Origin: an uncultured Saprospiraceae bacterium
Lineage (GTDB): Bacteria; Bacteroidota; Bacteroidia; Chitinophagales; Saprospiraceae
Assembly (NCBI GenBank): GCA_938015595.1
Contig: CALLPI010000010.1
Location: forward strand, 300,122 to 364,121
Direction: 5' to 3'
DNA length: 64,000 nt
The notes beneath the pieces are model-generated. The model worked only from the letters and a program-made list of their open reading frames with translations. It was not told the DNA's origin and made no database searches. Position numbers and translations under genes: made by a program. Below, in pieces: positions 17,155-26,333 of this stretch; the stretch's first letter is position 1, and each line of letters begins with the position of its first letter.

Positions 17155-20100
17155 CTACGAGCGTACTACGCGATGAATCAGTACATGGGTACCCATTTGA
17201 AGCCGCAGCAAATAAAACCCTGGCGGATAATCTCCTATGTGTATGACCTGACGAGTGGCCCCTGGTTCAAATACTTGTTTTTGAAGCGCTTGCCCGTTGA
17301 TATGGTATATACTGATTATGCCGCCCGCCGGCGCTGGTTCTGACCATTGCACAAACACCTGCCCTGGCGAGGGGTTGGGCATGATGCGTATGCGCATGTT
17401 CCCCAATTCATAAACGCTGTTTGGCTCCAGGCGAAAGCGGTTGTGCGCTGCGGTGGCATTGCCGCATTCATTTCGAGCCGTTACCCGCCAGTAATAGTGA
17501 CCGGCGGCCAGCGCTTGCCCCGGCATAAAGCCTGGGGTGGTGCGTATTTCGGAAACCACCAGGTCGGTAAAAAACTCATCGCGCGCTATCTCCACCAAGT
17601 AGCTCGTAGCACCATCGGCAGCATTCCAGGTCAGCGTTGGCGTCAAGGTGTAGAGCGTAGCATTGTTGGCCGGTTCGATCAACACAGGAAAATCCGGAGC
17701 GGTTTTCACTGTAAGGCTCAACCCGATTGTCCTGACAGCGCCGTCTGCACTCAAGACCTGGAGGCTTATCTGGTAAACACCCCGCGCCAGGCTTGGCAAG
17801 TTGGTCACCCTAGCTACGCGTTGATTATCAAGGGTATCAAATACCAAAAGAGGGCGCTCAGTACCTGGCCCTGTGCTGGCGTATGTAAAGGTCACAGGTG
17901 CAATAAAGCCGCTGCCCAGGTTGAGGGTATAAACTGCCACCCCCGATTGGCAGGCGGTGATGGATGTAGGCATGGCGCTCAAGCTCAAGTCACCAGCAGT
18001 AGTGAACCGTGCTGGTACTGTCGTAGCGCTCCATCCGCATTCATTTTGCACTTCTACTACCCAGTAGTAAGTGGTCAGTAAGCTAAGGTTCTGGAGGTTG
18101 TATGAGTTAGCAGGAAGCGTGACCTCTGCTACCAGTTGGGTAAAAAGAGAATCCCTGGCTACGCGCAGCCGGTAGCCGGTAGCGCCAGTTACCACACCCC
18201 ACACCAAGGTTATATCCTGAGGCTGAGCGGTAGCACCCGAAACCGGGCTGAGGAGAAGAGCAGCTGGCAATGTGCCACGCAAAGCAGCACTGATGGCAAT
18301 GGAGGCGGTTTGTCCTGAAGCTGTCTGGGCTGCTATAGTCATATCCAGGTTGCCAACTTGTGGAAAGCCCCAGACGCGCACCGTCACAACTTGCCCTGGT
18401 GCTACGGGCAAAGGTGACGAGAAAGCATACTGCACCCCACTGGGCAGTCCTTCTATGGTAAGTTCAACTCCTGTAGAATCAAAAGCCGTACCGACGCCCA
18501 TCTCAAAGGTAAGCGTATCGGAGATGCAAAGGTCAAATTGCGTCTGAGCGGGAAACAGGCGCGCTTCATGCGGTAAGGACGTGCAGATTTCCAGGTGCCA
18601 AGCCTGCAGGGAACCGCCGTCAAAGTTCGCCAGGTCATTGATGTGCAGCGTCCAATCGCCGGTAGCAGGTTGCCCAATGAAAACGGTAAAAGCATCCACC
18701 GGCTGGAAGTTGCCGCTGGCCGCTGGCAGAGTGGGATTGCACATATTTTCCAGTTGTTGAGCCGTATTGGGGGCGGCGTCTTCAAAAGAAAGTAAGAGAT
18801 CGTCACTGCTGCATCCGCTGAAGGTGGCTGGCACACCAATGCGGTCGAATAACACTGCCGCCGTACCCGAAGGCGAAATTAAGGTGGCGCGCAGGTCGCC
18901 CACCCAGGTGTGCCGTATATCCAGGCCGATGATCTTCACCCCGGCAACTACGCCTGGCGCTACATAATTGATGACGGAACTAATGGTAGGCGTGCCTTGT
19001 GAAGGAATAACAATGGGCAAATCTGTGGCTTGCTTTGAAGCACATATCGACACCGCGGTAGAAAACGAATGCACTTCCGACCACGGCCCTTGCCCGCAGA
19101 GGTTGCTGCCGCGCACGCGCCAGTAGTAGGTGGTGCCTGGCGCCAATACTTGATTGCTCAGCCCGTTGCTATCTAGGTCATTTACATTGCCCACAATTTG
19201 AGTAAAGGCTGCATCCTGTGCAAGTTGAAATTGGTACCGCGTACCTGGTTGCTGAGCCACCCAGGTGAAGGCCGGCACCAGACTCACGCCCTGTGCCTGG
19301 TGTTCAGGTGTTTGTAGCACCGGCGCCGTGGGAATGCCTGCATTGACCAACAAATAGAGAAACGTATTGCTTTGATGAATACCATCGCTGGCACCCAGGG
19401 TCATAGTATAGTTTCCAGGACTTATGGCGGCAGTGTTGCTGATCTCGAGGTGCACAGTATCACCAGGCATAGCTGGGTTGGCCGACCAGGAAACTGTAGC
19501 ACCTGTAGGCGCGTTGTTCAGCGCGAGGTCAACCGGCTGCTCAAAGTTGGGGCTTACTGCAAGGGTATATCTAGCCGTATCAGGGGCGCACACGCCCAGC
19601 GAAGCGATGACCGGACTAACGGAAAAATTGCATTGCCTGGCCCAACGGCCTTGCCATGCTACTACGCCAGTACTGTCGGGATCGAGCCAGGTGCGCAAAG
19701 CCGATGCCGGCGTGCCACCGCCATTCCAGGAAAAGGCCAGCCAGCCATAAGAATCGTAGAGATCGTTGCCACAAGCAGCAGAACCACCGTGTAGCTGGCC
19801 TACTACTTGTTTACTGCGGTTAAACAAAGGCGACCCGGAAGACCCCCCCTCCGTGGTGCCGATGTCCCAATCAGGCACGATAATGTGATTGCCTGTGGGA
19901 ATGTCTTGGCTGCCGCTGCCCCAGTTGCCAGGATAGGTAGCATGAAATTCAAAACTAATGCGCTTCTCCTCCAGGCCCGGGTGATGTATACCAATGACGG
20001 TATCCTGCGGGGGGTGGTTGCTGCGATTCCATCCAGCAAAGTAGGCGTTGGCAGTTTCGGGTATCTGGCCAGTAAGTTCCACTAAGGCAAAATCAGTGGC

Positions 20101-20988
20101 TTGAAACCTGGCGCGCAGTACAGCACCAGTAGTGAAAGTGTTGAGGTTGCCGGTGCCCGGCGCTCCACTGGCTGGGCTGCCTGGCTGGCGGCAGGTGCTG
20201 TTTTGGTAGTTCCAATACACTACCATGGAAGGAGCATTGGCTGCACTCACCCCACAGTGAAAAGCCGTCATGAAGTAGGGTGTGCAGTCGTTGCGGGTGT
20301 TGTTAATCAAAAAGCCCGTACAGGTAGTGTTGCCGTTGAGTGCATACAACCCCACCGACTGTATGATATCGCGGAAGTGATCCACGATAGCCCAACCGTC
20401 GGCCCCACCGCAAATGACATCCAGGTTGCAGGAGCCGGAGAGCATCTGTGCGAATCCCATAAAATCATGGTTAATGCTGGACAGATGCAGTCGCAACTCT
20501 GGAACTTTACTCGCCGGCAGTTGCACTTCAATAACTAGCTCGTCGCCTTCTACAATGGGCGTCCACAGTTGGGCATGTTCCTGGTTGTCGGCGGGCGTAA
20601 ACGGGCCTTGTACCGAGTGTCGGTCGGGTGTGTAAAGTAGGAGCACGCCGCCATTGGGCATGCGGTACTGGTCAAAGCCAAGATTGAGTGAATGCGCGCC
20701 AGCAGAGTGCACGCGCAGGCGCCACACGGCCAGGCCAGCGCTGGTCGTATCCCACTGGCCATGAGTTTTTGGCGAAACATCCACATGAAAGGTTTCAGCA
20801 AAGCGAGACGGACGCCCAGGTATTCGCTGAGCCAGCTCAGCCCGGCGCAGTACCTCATTGTCTAGGGGAGGCATAGTCAGGAGCGGAACGGACTCCAACG
20901 AAGATTTCAAATCGGCGGGTTGCTGCGCATAGGACTGAGCCCATAGCAAGCAGGCAACCAGCGGCAGTACTAAGCGAAATATAGGCAT
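17155..20988 (-). CDS. Secreted trypsin-like serine protease with P-domain, Fn3-like modules and T9SS domain
   Basis: A 1277-residue protein with a signal peptide (MPIFRLVLPLVACLLWAQSYAQ). Residues about 185-450 form a chymotrypsin-fold protease resembling lysyl endopeptidases: FMTAFHCG carries the catalytic His (His244), and TEGGSSGSPLF carries the catalytic Ser (Ser384). A proprotein-convertase P-domain follows (IRHTWVGDLRATLISPSG, about residues 670-790). It is followed by Ig/Fn3-like modules (repeated TTYYWVVEVQNECG/HYYWRVTARNECG wording) and a C-terminal type IX sorting domain (MPNPSPGQVFVQWSEP to IHRVVRS). It is most likely a surface or released endopeptidase that cleaves after lysine or arginine, but specificity is inferred from family resemblance only. 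A TATCTTTG box lies 32 bases upstream. Confidence 0.88.
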   Translation of the reverse strand: MPIFRLVLPLVACLLWAQSYAQQPADLKSSLESVPLLTMPPLDNEVLRRAELAQRIPGRPSRFAETFHVDVSPKTHGQWDTTSAGLAVWRLRVHSAGAHSLNLGFDQYRMPNGGVLLLYTPDRHSVQGPFTPADNQEHAQLWTPIVEGDELVIEVQLPASKVPELRLHLSSINHDFMGFAQMLSGSCNLDVICGGADGWAIVDHFRDIIQSVGLYALNGNTTCTGFLINNTRNDCTPYFMTAFHCGVSAANAPSMVVYWNYQNSTCRQPGSPASGAPGTGNLNTFTTGAVLRARFQATDFALVELTGQIPETANAYFAGWNRSNHPPQDTVIGIHHPGLEEKRISFEFHATYPGNWGSGSQDIPTGNHIIVPDWDIGTTEGGSSGSPLFNRSKQVVGQLHGGSAACGNDLYDSYGWLAFSWNGGGTPASALRTWLDPDSTGVVAWQGRWARQCNFSVSPVIASLGVCAPDTARYTLAVSPNFEQPVDLALNNAPTGATVSWSANPAMPGDTVHLEISNTAAISPGNYTMTLGASDGIHQSNTFLYLLVNAGIPTAPVLQTPEHQAQGVSLVPAFTWVAQQPGTRYQFQLAQDAAFTQIVGNVNDLDSNGLSNQVLAPGTTYYWRVRGSNLCGQGPWSEVHSFSTAVSICASKQATDLPIVIPSQGTPTISSVINYVAPGVVAGVKIIGLDIRHTWVGDLRATLISPSGTAAVLFDRIGVPATFSGCSSDDLLLSFEDAAPNTAQQLENMCNPTLPAASGNFQPVDAFTVFIGQPATGDWTLHINDLANFDGGSLQAWHLEICTSLPHEARLFPAQTQFDLCISDTLTFEMGVGTAFDSTGVELTIEGLPSGVQYAFSSPLPVAPGQVVTVRVWGFPQVGNLDMTIAAQTASGQTASIAISAALRGTLPAALLLSPVSGATAQPQDITLVWGVVTGATGYRLRVARDSLFTQLVAEVTLPANSYNLQNLSLLTTYYWVVEVQNECGWSATTVPARFTTAGDLSLSAMPTSITACQSGVAVYTLNLGSGFIAPVTFTYASTGPGTERPLLVFDTLDNQRVARVTNLPSLARGVYQISLQVLSADGAVRTIGLSLTVKTAPDFPVLIEPANNATLYTLTPTLTWNAADGATSYLVEIARDEFFTDLVVSEIRTTPGFMPGQALAAGHYYWRVTARNECGNATAAHNRFRLEPNSVYELGNMRIRIMPNPSPGQVFVQWSEPAPAGGIISIYHINGQALQKQVFEPGATRQVIHIGDYPPGFYLLRLQMGTHVLIHRVVRS

Positions 20989-21019
20989 TACCGAAAGGAT
21001 TGTGTTACAGACTGAACGT

Positions 21020-21027
21020 CAAAGATA
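21020..21027 (-). promoter_or_regulatory. Predicted -7 box (TATCTTTG) for secreted protease
   Basis: CAAAGATA on the plus strand reads TATCTTTG on the minus strand, 32 bases upstream of the ATG at 20988. It is a full match to TAnnTTTG. Confidence 0.5.
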
Positions 21028-21090
21028 TGACTCGAGATTACTCGCGCACAAGGCAAAAGCTAGTAGTGTCGGCTGCAAGCGAAAATAGGC

Positions 21091-21954
21091 TTATTCCGTT
21101 GGGCCGGTATCCTTTCTGGCTTCCAGCACATTTTGTATAGCCGGCGGAATATTGCTGAAAATATCGTATCCGGTAGCAGTTTCAATTTGGTTGACTGTCA
21201 CGCGGTATTCGCCCCAGTTCTGAGCAGCTGCCACATTCTGGTTAGGCATACTTACAGCAATGACGCGAGTACTTTCATTGATGCGACTGAGGTCATTTTC
21301 GCCTTTGGGCAACACGAGAATGACTTTCCAGGTGATAGCGGGCACAGCCACCTTACCTCCGGAAAGCGTATTGGCTGCGCCGTTATTGCCAGTGCCGCCT
21401 AAGCCGTAGTTACCCATCACAATGTACAACTCATTGCCCTGGCGCGCCAATTTGCGACAGTACGATTCCAGCTTTTCCCAGGGGCCTTGGTTCACTGCCG
21501 GCGACTGCGGGATGATATTGATCATATAAAAAGTGCTGCTATTGTCGGTCATATTCAAAGAGCGATCGGCAGAGGGGCAGTTGTGTCCTCGGTCAAATCC
21601 GCTACCTACATAATCAGCACTTGACACCTGATACCACCCAGCGGGCAGGTCGGGATAAGGCCGGAAATCATCCTGGCGGTCCACTGTGCCCAGCCATTCG
21701 GCGCTCAGGTACCAACTCACCCAGTTAGGAATACCCCGGGTGCGGTTGTAAGATACCGCGTACTGCGGCAAGGTAATGAGGTAGTTTTCGGCATTGCTAG
21801 GTTGCGTGGTGGCATTGCTGGGGTTGCCTAGCAACATGTTGAACTCCTCCAGATCAGATGTTTGTGGCTCTTCCGGCATATCTTTCTCACAAGACCATGC
21901 TCCTGCCAGTACAAACCCGACCAGTAAAAAAGCCGGCCAACGCTTATTTTGCAT
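21091..21954 (-). CDS. Secreted DNA/RNA non-specific endonuclease lipoprotein
   Basis: A 287-residue nuclease of the NucA/EndoG beta-beta-alpha-metal family. The active site motif is visible as DRGHNCPSADR (His is the general base), followed by FYMINIIPQSPAVNQGPWEKLE, which carries the metal-binding Asn. The N-terminus MQNKRWPAFLLVGFVLAGAWSC looks like a lipoprotein signal with a cysteine at residue 22, although the lipobox (AWSC) is imperfect. The product probably degrades extracellular DNA and RNA for nutrients. A palindromic intergenic element lies between it and nadC upstream. Confidence 0.9.
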   Translation of the reverse strand: MQNKRWPAFLLVGFVLAGAWSCEKDMPEEPQTSDLEEFNMLLGNPSNATTQPSNAENYLITLPQYAVSYNRTRGIPNWVSWYLSAEWLGTVDRQDDFRPYPDLPAGWYQVSSADYVGSGFDRGHNCPSADRSLNMTDNSSTFYMINIIPQSPAVNQGPWEKLESYCRKLARQGNELYIVMGNYGLGGTGNNGAANTLSGGKVAVPAITWKVILVLPKGENDLSRINESTRVIAVSMPNQNVAAAQNWGEYRVTVNQIETATGYDIFSNIPPAIQNVLEARKDTGPTE

Positions 21955-21982
21955 ATATTCTTGATTTTCAGATACTGTCTCA

Positions 21983-22057
21983 CTTTATACTGTGCAACGC
22001 CAAGTTTTGTGCATGGTTTGCGGATGTTGCACACAAAACTTGGCGAGTCGAAGTATA
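21983..22057 (+). repeat. Palindromic intergenic element, copy 3 (best conserved)
   Basis: The inner arms CGCCAAGTTTTGTG (21998-22011) and CACAAAACTTGGCG (22032-22045) are perfect 14-bp inverted copies. The outer flanks (CTTTATACTG and GAAGTATAA) also pair partially, giving an imperfect palindrome of about 75 bp. It lies between the nadC stop and the nuclease start, both on the minus strand, so it would be transcribed as a hairpin if the genes are co-transcribed. Confidence 0.8.
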
Positions 22058-22077
22058 ACATAAAAAGCCCCTACACC

Positions 22078-22959
22078 TCACAGTCTCACGGTCTCAAAAA
22101 TCTTCAGACTCAAATCCAAACTCACCGCTGAATGCGTCAATGCCCCTACAGAGATGAAGTTGACCCCAGTCTGAGCTATTTTGCGCACGTTGTGAATGTT
22201 GACCCCACCGGAGGCCTCAGTTTCGTAGCGCCCATCTACGATAGCTATGGCTTCGTGGAGCAGAGGCAACTCGAAATTGTCGAACATGATGCGATCTATT
22301 TGGCCAACTTCCAGCACTTCGTAAAGCTCTACCAGATTGCGCACCTCTACAGTGATATCGAGGTCTTCCAGTTGGTGAGTTTTACGATATTCCAACACGC
22401 GCTCAATAGCTGCCCTCATGCTGCCGCAGGCTTCTACGTGGTTATCTTTGATGAGAAAGCGGTCATACAGTCCGTTGCGATAGTTGGTGCAGCCGCCCAG
22501 CCGTACGGCCCACTTTTCCAGAAAACGAATCAGCGGGGTGGTTTTGCGGGTATCCAGGATGGTCACAGGCAGATCTTCCACTTCAAAATGGAAGCGATTG
22601 CTCAGGGTAGCAATGCCGCTCATTCGTTGCATGGTGTTGAGTATGAGGCGCTCTGCGCTGAGCAGTGCACGGGTGTTGCACTCGGTTTCAAAGGCTTGCT
22701 CACCAGCGCTGACGTCTGCGCCGTCTTCCAGATACAATTGGAAATGCGACTGTGGATCTACCTTGTGCAAGATACGACGAGCTACTTCTACGCCAGCCAG
22801 CACACCAGGTTCTTTAATGAGCAGGTGTGCTTTGCTGCGGCTATTGGCAGGTATGCAGGCCAGCGAGGTGTGGTCGGCGGGGCCAATATCCTCGTTCAGT
22901 GCCTGGTCAATGAAGTTGTCCAGCAAGGTATTGGCTTCGGTATCAGATGATATGGTCAT
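22078..22959 (-). CDS. nadC: Nicotinate-nucleotide pyrophosphorylase (carboxylating)
   Basis: Quinolinate phosphoribosyltransferase of NAD synthesis: quinolinate and PRPP give nicotinate mononucleotide, CO2 and diphosphate. The protein has 293 residues, as usual. Signatures are NEDIGPADHTSLACIP at the N-terminus, AERLILNTMQRMSGIAT, TILDTRKTTPLIRFLEKWAV, GGCTNYRNGLYDRFLIKDNH and the C-terminal GVNFISVGALTHSAVSLDLSLKI. It is a soluble cytoplasmic enzyme. nadA and nadB are not in the window. The ATG at 22959 is a plausible start. Little else regulates it visibly. Confidence 0.96.
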   Translation of the reverse strand: MTISSDTEANTLLDNFIDQALNEDIGPADHTSLACIPANSRSKAHLLIKEPGVLAGVEVARRILHKVDPQSHFQLYLEDGADVSAGEQAFETECNTRALLSAERLILNTMQRMSGIATLSNRFHFEVEDLPVTILDTRKTTPLIRFLEKWAVRLGGCTNYRNGLYDRFLIKDNHVEACGSMRAAIERVLEYRKTHQLEDLDITVEVRNLVELYEVLEVGQIDRIMFDNFELPLLHEAIAIVDGRYETEASGGVNIHNVRKIAQTGVNFISVGALTHSAVSLDLSLKIFETVRL

Positions 22960-23016
22960 TTGGTATGGTTTCTGAAAACGGACAAAATAGCACGGCGCAA
23001 GCTGGCGCCAGAATGA

Positions 23017-23745
23017 TTAAAACAGAACCCCCAGGCGGAGTATCAACCCATTGGCTTTGCCTTTGGAATTTTCGCGTACGGGTTCAGGACGGTTGGGTAC
23101 AAAAGTTTGCCCTCGGTTGCGCGTCAGGTCAGCGAAGCCCACCTGGAAGGCTAAACCCAATACCAGTGACGTGCTCTGCGAAATGCTGCGCTCCAGACCA
23201 GCACCAATACCCCAAGAGAGGTTGAAGGGGTTCACTTCTTTGCGTATGTTGAGCTTTTCTACTTCTTCGCCCAATCCCTGGCCTATGGCAGTGCCCCTGG
23301 CTTGGGTTTTGAAGCCAAGTGCCAGAGCCGGCTCTACGTAGAAGCGATTGTAGCCAAACTCCTTGGTGCGCATCTTCAAGCCAATGGGGATTTCCACAAA
23401 CTGAATGCCGTACTTGAGTTTGACCATATCAGGCATTGTATCCACGCCTGGAGGGAGTATAGCAGGATCCCAGTAAATACCGGAATACTCATGGAGCAGC
23501 GTGCCCCCGGCGTTGAACCAAAACCCAATACCGCTGGACACCGCATAGTTTTCCCTGAAGTAAAACTCGCCCAGCATGCCCAGTTTCAGCCCCAGATTCT
23601 GGCCGCTACTGTTGATGCGGTTGTTGTCGGTGTTCATCCAACTCAATACAGGACTGGCCTGAAAGCCGAAGCGGACGTCCTGTTGGCTCCAGGCCGCACT
23701 CGACATGCCAGTCATAAAGCAAATAGCGATTGCAATTTTTCTCAT
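23017..23745 (-). CDS. Outer-membrane beta-barrel protein (PorT-like family)
   Basis: A 242-residue protein with a signal peptide (MRKIAIAICFMTGMSSAAWSQ). It is followed by alternating hydrophobic strands (FGFQASPVLSWMN, LGLKLGMLGEFYF, YAVSSGIGFWFNAGG, FVEIPIGLKMRT, FYVEPALALGFK) and ends in a C-terminal aromatic residue (LRLGVLF), as expected of an outer-membrane barrel. It fits the outer-membrane beta-barrel family that includes PorT-like proteins; whether it takes part in T9SS is not shown. It lies upstream of nadC on the same strand with a 57-base gap and has a TAACTTTG box upstream. Confidence 0.82.
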   Translation of the reverse strand: MRKIAIAICFMTGMSSAAWSQQDVRFGFQASPVLSWMNTDNNRINSSGQNLGLKLGMLGEFYFRENYAVSSGIGFWFNAGGTLLHEYSGIYWDPAILPPGVDTMPDMVKLKYGIQFVEIPIGLKMRTKEFGYNRFYVEPALALGFKTQARGTAIGQGLGEEVEKLNIRKEVNPFNLSWGIGAGLERSISQSTSLVLGLAFQVGFADLTRNRGQTFVPNRPEPVRENSKGKANGLILRLGVLF

Positions 23746-23807
23746 AAAAGCATTGTTTTAATGCAGAAACGTTGCGCATTTGTAATTTCGCGCCCCAAAA
23801 ACGCCGA

Positions 23808-23815
23808 CAAAGTTA
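23808..23815 (-). promoter_or_regulatory. Predicted -7 box (TAACTTTG) for beta-barrel gene
   Basis: CAAAGTTA on the plus strand, TAACTTTG on the minus strand, 63 bases upstream of the ATG at 23745. It lies between the divergent barrel and gldB genes. Confidence 0.45.
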
Positions 23816-23854
23816 AAAGTTGTTGGAGCAAAGTATAAACATCCTGTGAAAGAA

Positions 23855-24904
23855 ATGACAAACACACAGTGGCGGGTCTGGTGGATTCCTATGGTTTTTC
23901 TGGCTTGGACCTGCGCCCGAACAGACGAAAAAGCACCCGATGTATCGGATATCAACGTGGAAGTAAACATCCACCGATTTGAAAAAGACCTCTTCGCCAT
24001 TGATACACTTGAGGTAGCCAAAGGGCTAGAAGAGCTCGAAAAGGCTTACCCTGAGTTCAGCGAGATATTCTTCAACGAAATTCTCGGCTCCAAAAACCCG
24101 CAGATCGCTCCCGAAGGCCACGTGGCCTATGTGAAAGGCTTTCTGCAACACCCTGCCGTGCGCGCGCTCTACGATTCCTGCATGCTCAGGTACAATACCA
24201 TGCCCGACATTGAACGCGACTTCCGACAGGCCTTCCAGTATTTCAAGTACTACTTTCCAGATAGAGAAGCACCTGACATCACCACCTTCATCAGCGAGTA
24301 CAGCATCGGCAATTTTATATACGGCGACAACTCCCTGGCCGTAGGTCTCGACTTCTTCCTGGGAGCCCAGCATCCTTATGCCGCCATGAACCCCGGCAAC
24401 TCCAACTTCTCCGCCTATCTGACCCGCACCTTCACCCGCGAGCACCTGGTGAGCAAAACGCTCCAGCCCCTCATTGAGGATATTCTCGGCCCACCCTACG
24501 GCAACCGAATGCTGGATGTCATGGTCTACAACGGCAAGAAACTCTACCTACTGGACTTACTGCTGCCTTACACCCCCGACAGTATCAAATGGGAAGTGAC
24601 CGGTGCCCAAGCCCAATGGCTTCAGAAAAACCAGATGGAAATGTGGGCTTTCTTCCTGAGCGAAAACCTGCTGTATTCCTCCAATTGGAGCCAAATCCGC
24701 AAGTACGTCGAGTACTCACCCAGCTCGCCTGGTATGCCACCAGAAGCTCCGGGGCGCACCGCCAATTTCATGGGGCTACAAATTGTCAAGGCTTACATGA
24801 AGCTCCACCCTGAAACCAACATAGAGCAACTCATAGCCATGCGCGATGCCCAGGAATTGCTCACCAAAAGCCGATTCAAACCTGAGCGTAGAAGCCGGCT
24901 TTAG
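23855..24904 (+). CDS. gldB: Gliding-motility lipoprotein GldB
   Basis: A protein of about 349 residues matching the GldB family required for gliding motility and linked to T9SS function in Bacteroidota. The N-terminal hydrophobic stretch ends in FLAWTC, a weak lipobox with Cys at about residue 20. Family wording includes VNIHRFEKDLFAID, AYPEFSEIFFNEILG, FKYYFPDREAPDITTFISEY, LAVGLDFFLGAQHPYA and YVEYSPSSPGMPPEAPGRTANFMGLQIVKAYM. The track start at 23846 is a GTG; I prefer the ATG at 23855 (MTNTQWRVWW). Divergent from the barrel gene. The usual neighbour gldC is not seen. Confidence 0.88.
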   Translation: MTNTQWRVWWIPMVFLAWTCARTDEKAPDVSDINVEVNIHRFEKDLFAIDTLEVAKGLEELEKAYPEFSEIFFNEILGSKNPQIAPEGHVAYVKGFLQHPAVRALYDSCMLRYNTMPDIERDFRQAFQYFKYYFPDREAPDITTFISEYSIGNFIYGDNSLAVGLDFFLGAQHPYAAMNPGNSNFSAYLTRTFTREHLVSKTLQPLIEDILGPPYGNRMLDVMVYNGKKLYLLDLLLPYTPDSIKWEVTGAQAQWLQKNQMEMWAFFLSENLLYSSNWSQIRKYVEYSPSSPGMPPEAPGRTANFMGLQIVKAYMKLHPETNIEQLIAMRDAQELLTKSRFKPERRSRL

Positions 24905-25033
24905 CCCAATGCCCGATTTGTCTTCACCTGAATACTATAGCAGCCTTTCATATCACTACTGTACTCAACTTTAATGACCTTTCGATTGTAATTATAGAGG
25001 CTTATCTAGAACTTTGAAATTGCATATCAACAC

Positions 25034-25996
25034 ATGAGCACCATCGCAACGCGCTCCATTCCTTTGGTCAGCCTCGACGCCTTCGTGCATGGAACCGAAA
25101 ATGACCGTCGCGCTTTTGTCAAAGACCTGGGCGACGCCTTTCATCACATCGGCTTCGTGGGCGTCGTCAATCACGGCGTCGCCAAAGAACTCATCGAAGA
25201 CTTTTACAAGGAGGCCAAGCGCTTTTTTAGCCTCCCCGAAGAAGTCAAAAAAAAGTACGAAATTCCTGGCTTGGCTGGCCAGCGCGGCTATACTTCTTTT
25301 GGCAAAGAGCACGCCAAGCAATCCAAAGTGGCTGACCTCAAGGAGTTTTTCCAAATCGGGCAGGAGGTGATAGATGATGACCCAGTGCCATACGAGTACC
25401 CGAAGAATGTGCACGTCGCCGAAGTACCCAACTTCACCATGTCGGGTCTGAAGTTGTATCGCGCCTTCGAGAAAGCCGGCGCCCATCTACTGCGCGCCAT
25501 CGCCCTGCACCTGGGCCTGCCAGAGCAATACTTCGACGAGCATATACTCAACGGCAACAGCATCTTACGGGCCATCCACTATCCGCCCATCACACAAGAG
25601 CCTGCATCGGCCATACGCGCCGAGCAGCACGAAGACATCAACCTCATCACCCTGCTGGTAGGCGCCTCCGCAGGTGGCCTGGAACTGCTGGATGCACACA
25701 ATGAGTGGGTACCCATCCTGCCCGAAGACGACGAAATCGTCATCAACGTGGGCGATATGCTGCAGCGCCTGACCAACAACTACCTCAAGTCCACCACGCA
25801 CCGGGTGGTCAATCCGCCGCGCGAACTCTGGCATCTGCCCAGGCTTTCTATCCCTTTCTTCCTGCATCCCAAAAGCAGTATGGATCTGAGTTGCCTGCCC
25901 TCTTGCGTTACGGAACAACGCCCGTTGGCCTACTCGCCCATCACCGCGGGGGAGTACCTGAACGAGCGCCTGCGGGAGATAGGTCTAAAAAAGTAG
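25034..25996 (+). CDS. Isopenicillin-N-synthase-like Fe(II)/2-oxoglutarate oxygenase
   Basis: A 320-residue non-haem iron dioxygenase. The N-terminal DIOX_N region is VSLDAFVHGTENDRRAFVKD. The iron-binding His and Asp are in EQHEDINLITLL, and the second His is in TTHRVVNPP. RLSIPFFLHP carries the Arg that binds 2-oxoglutarate and the Ser of the RxS motif. The length is usual. The family includes hydroxylases, desaturases and ring-forming enzymes, so the substrate is unknown; there is no obvious biosynthetic cluster around it. The ATG at 25034 is followed by IPLVSLD, the normal family N-terminus. Confidence 0.9.
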   Translation: MSTIATRSIPLVSLDAFVHGTENDRRAFVKDLGDAFHHIGFVGVVNHGVAKELIEDFYKEAKRFFSLPEEVKKKYEIPGLAGQRGYTSFGKEHAKQSKVADLKEFFQIGQEVIDDDPVPYEYPKNVHVAEVPNFTMSGLKLYRAFEKAGAHLLRAIALHLGLPEQYFDEHILNGNSILRAIHYPPITQEPASAIRAEQHEDINLITLLVGASAGGLELLDAHNEWVPILPEDDEIVINVGDMLQRLTNNYLKSTTHRVVNPPRELWHLPRLSIPFFLHPKSSMDLSCLPSCVTEQRPLAYSPITAGEYLNERLREIGLKK

Positions 25997-26019
25997 CGCA
26001 CCTTGTCGGCGCGAATGTC

Positions 26020-26027
26020 TAACTTTG
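26020..26027 (+). promoter_or_regulatory. Predicted -7 box (TAACTTTG) for tatA
   Basis: TAACTTTG lies 19 bases upstream of the ATG at 26047, giving a very short leader as often seen in Bacteroidota. Confidence 0.45.
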
Positions 26028-26046
26028 TATTCTAAATACTTTCAGA

Positions 26047-26295
26047 ATGAATATCTTGTTGTTTTTCAGCATGGGTGGGTCCGAAATCCTCGTGATTTTC
26101 GGTGTAGTACTCTTGCTTTTTGGCGGAAAAAAAATTCCCGAACTGATGCGCGGCATTGGCAAAGGTATCCGCGAGTTCAACGCTGCCCGATCCAACATTG
26201 AATCCGAGCTACGAGAAGGCATGCGCGAAGCCGAGCGCAAAGAACTGGAAGAGCGCGCCAAAAAGCAGCAGGGAGACCCGATCGAGCGCTATTGA
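26047..26295 (+). CDS. tatA: Twin-arginine translocase subunit TatA/E
   Basis: An 82-residue protein with one N-terminal membrane helix ([20 protein letters not shown]) and an amphipathic helix carrying the [20 protein letters not shown] hallmark, then a charged C-terminal tail. TatA forms the pore-side assembly of the twin-arginine pathway that exports folded proteins. The length is typical. It precedes bshC by 38 bases; no tatC is visible in the window. Confidence 0.93.
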   Translation: MNILLFFSMGGSEILVIFGVVLLLFGGKKIPELMRGIGKGIREFNAARSNIESELREGMREAERKELEERAKKQQGDPIERY

Positions 26296-26333
26296 ACTGA
26301 ATGTAAGCGACTTCGCATCGGCTACACACACTT

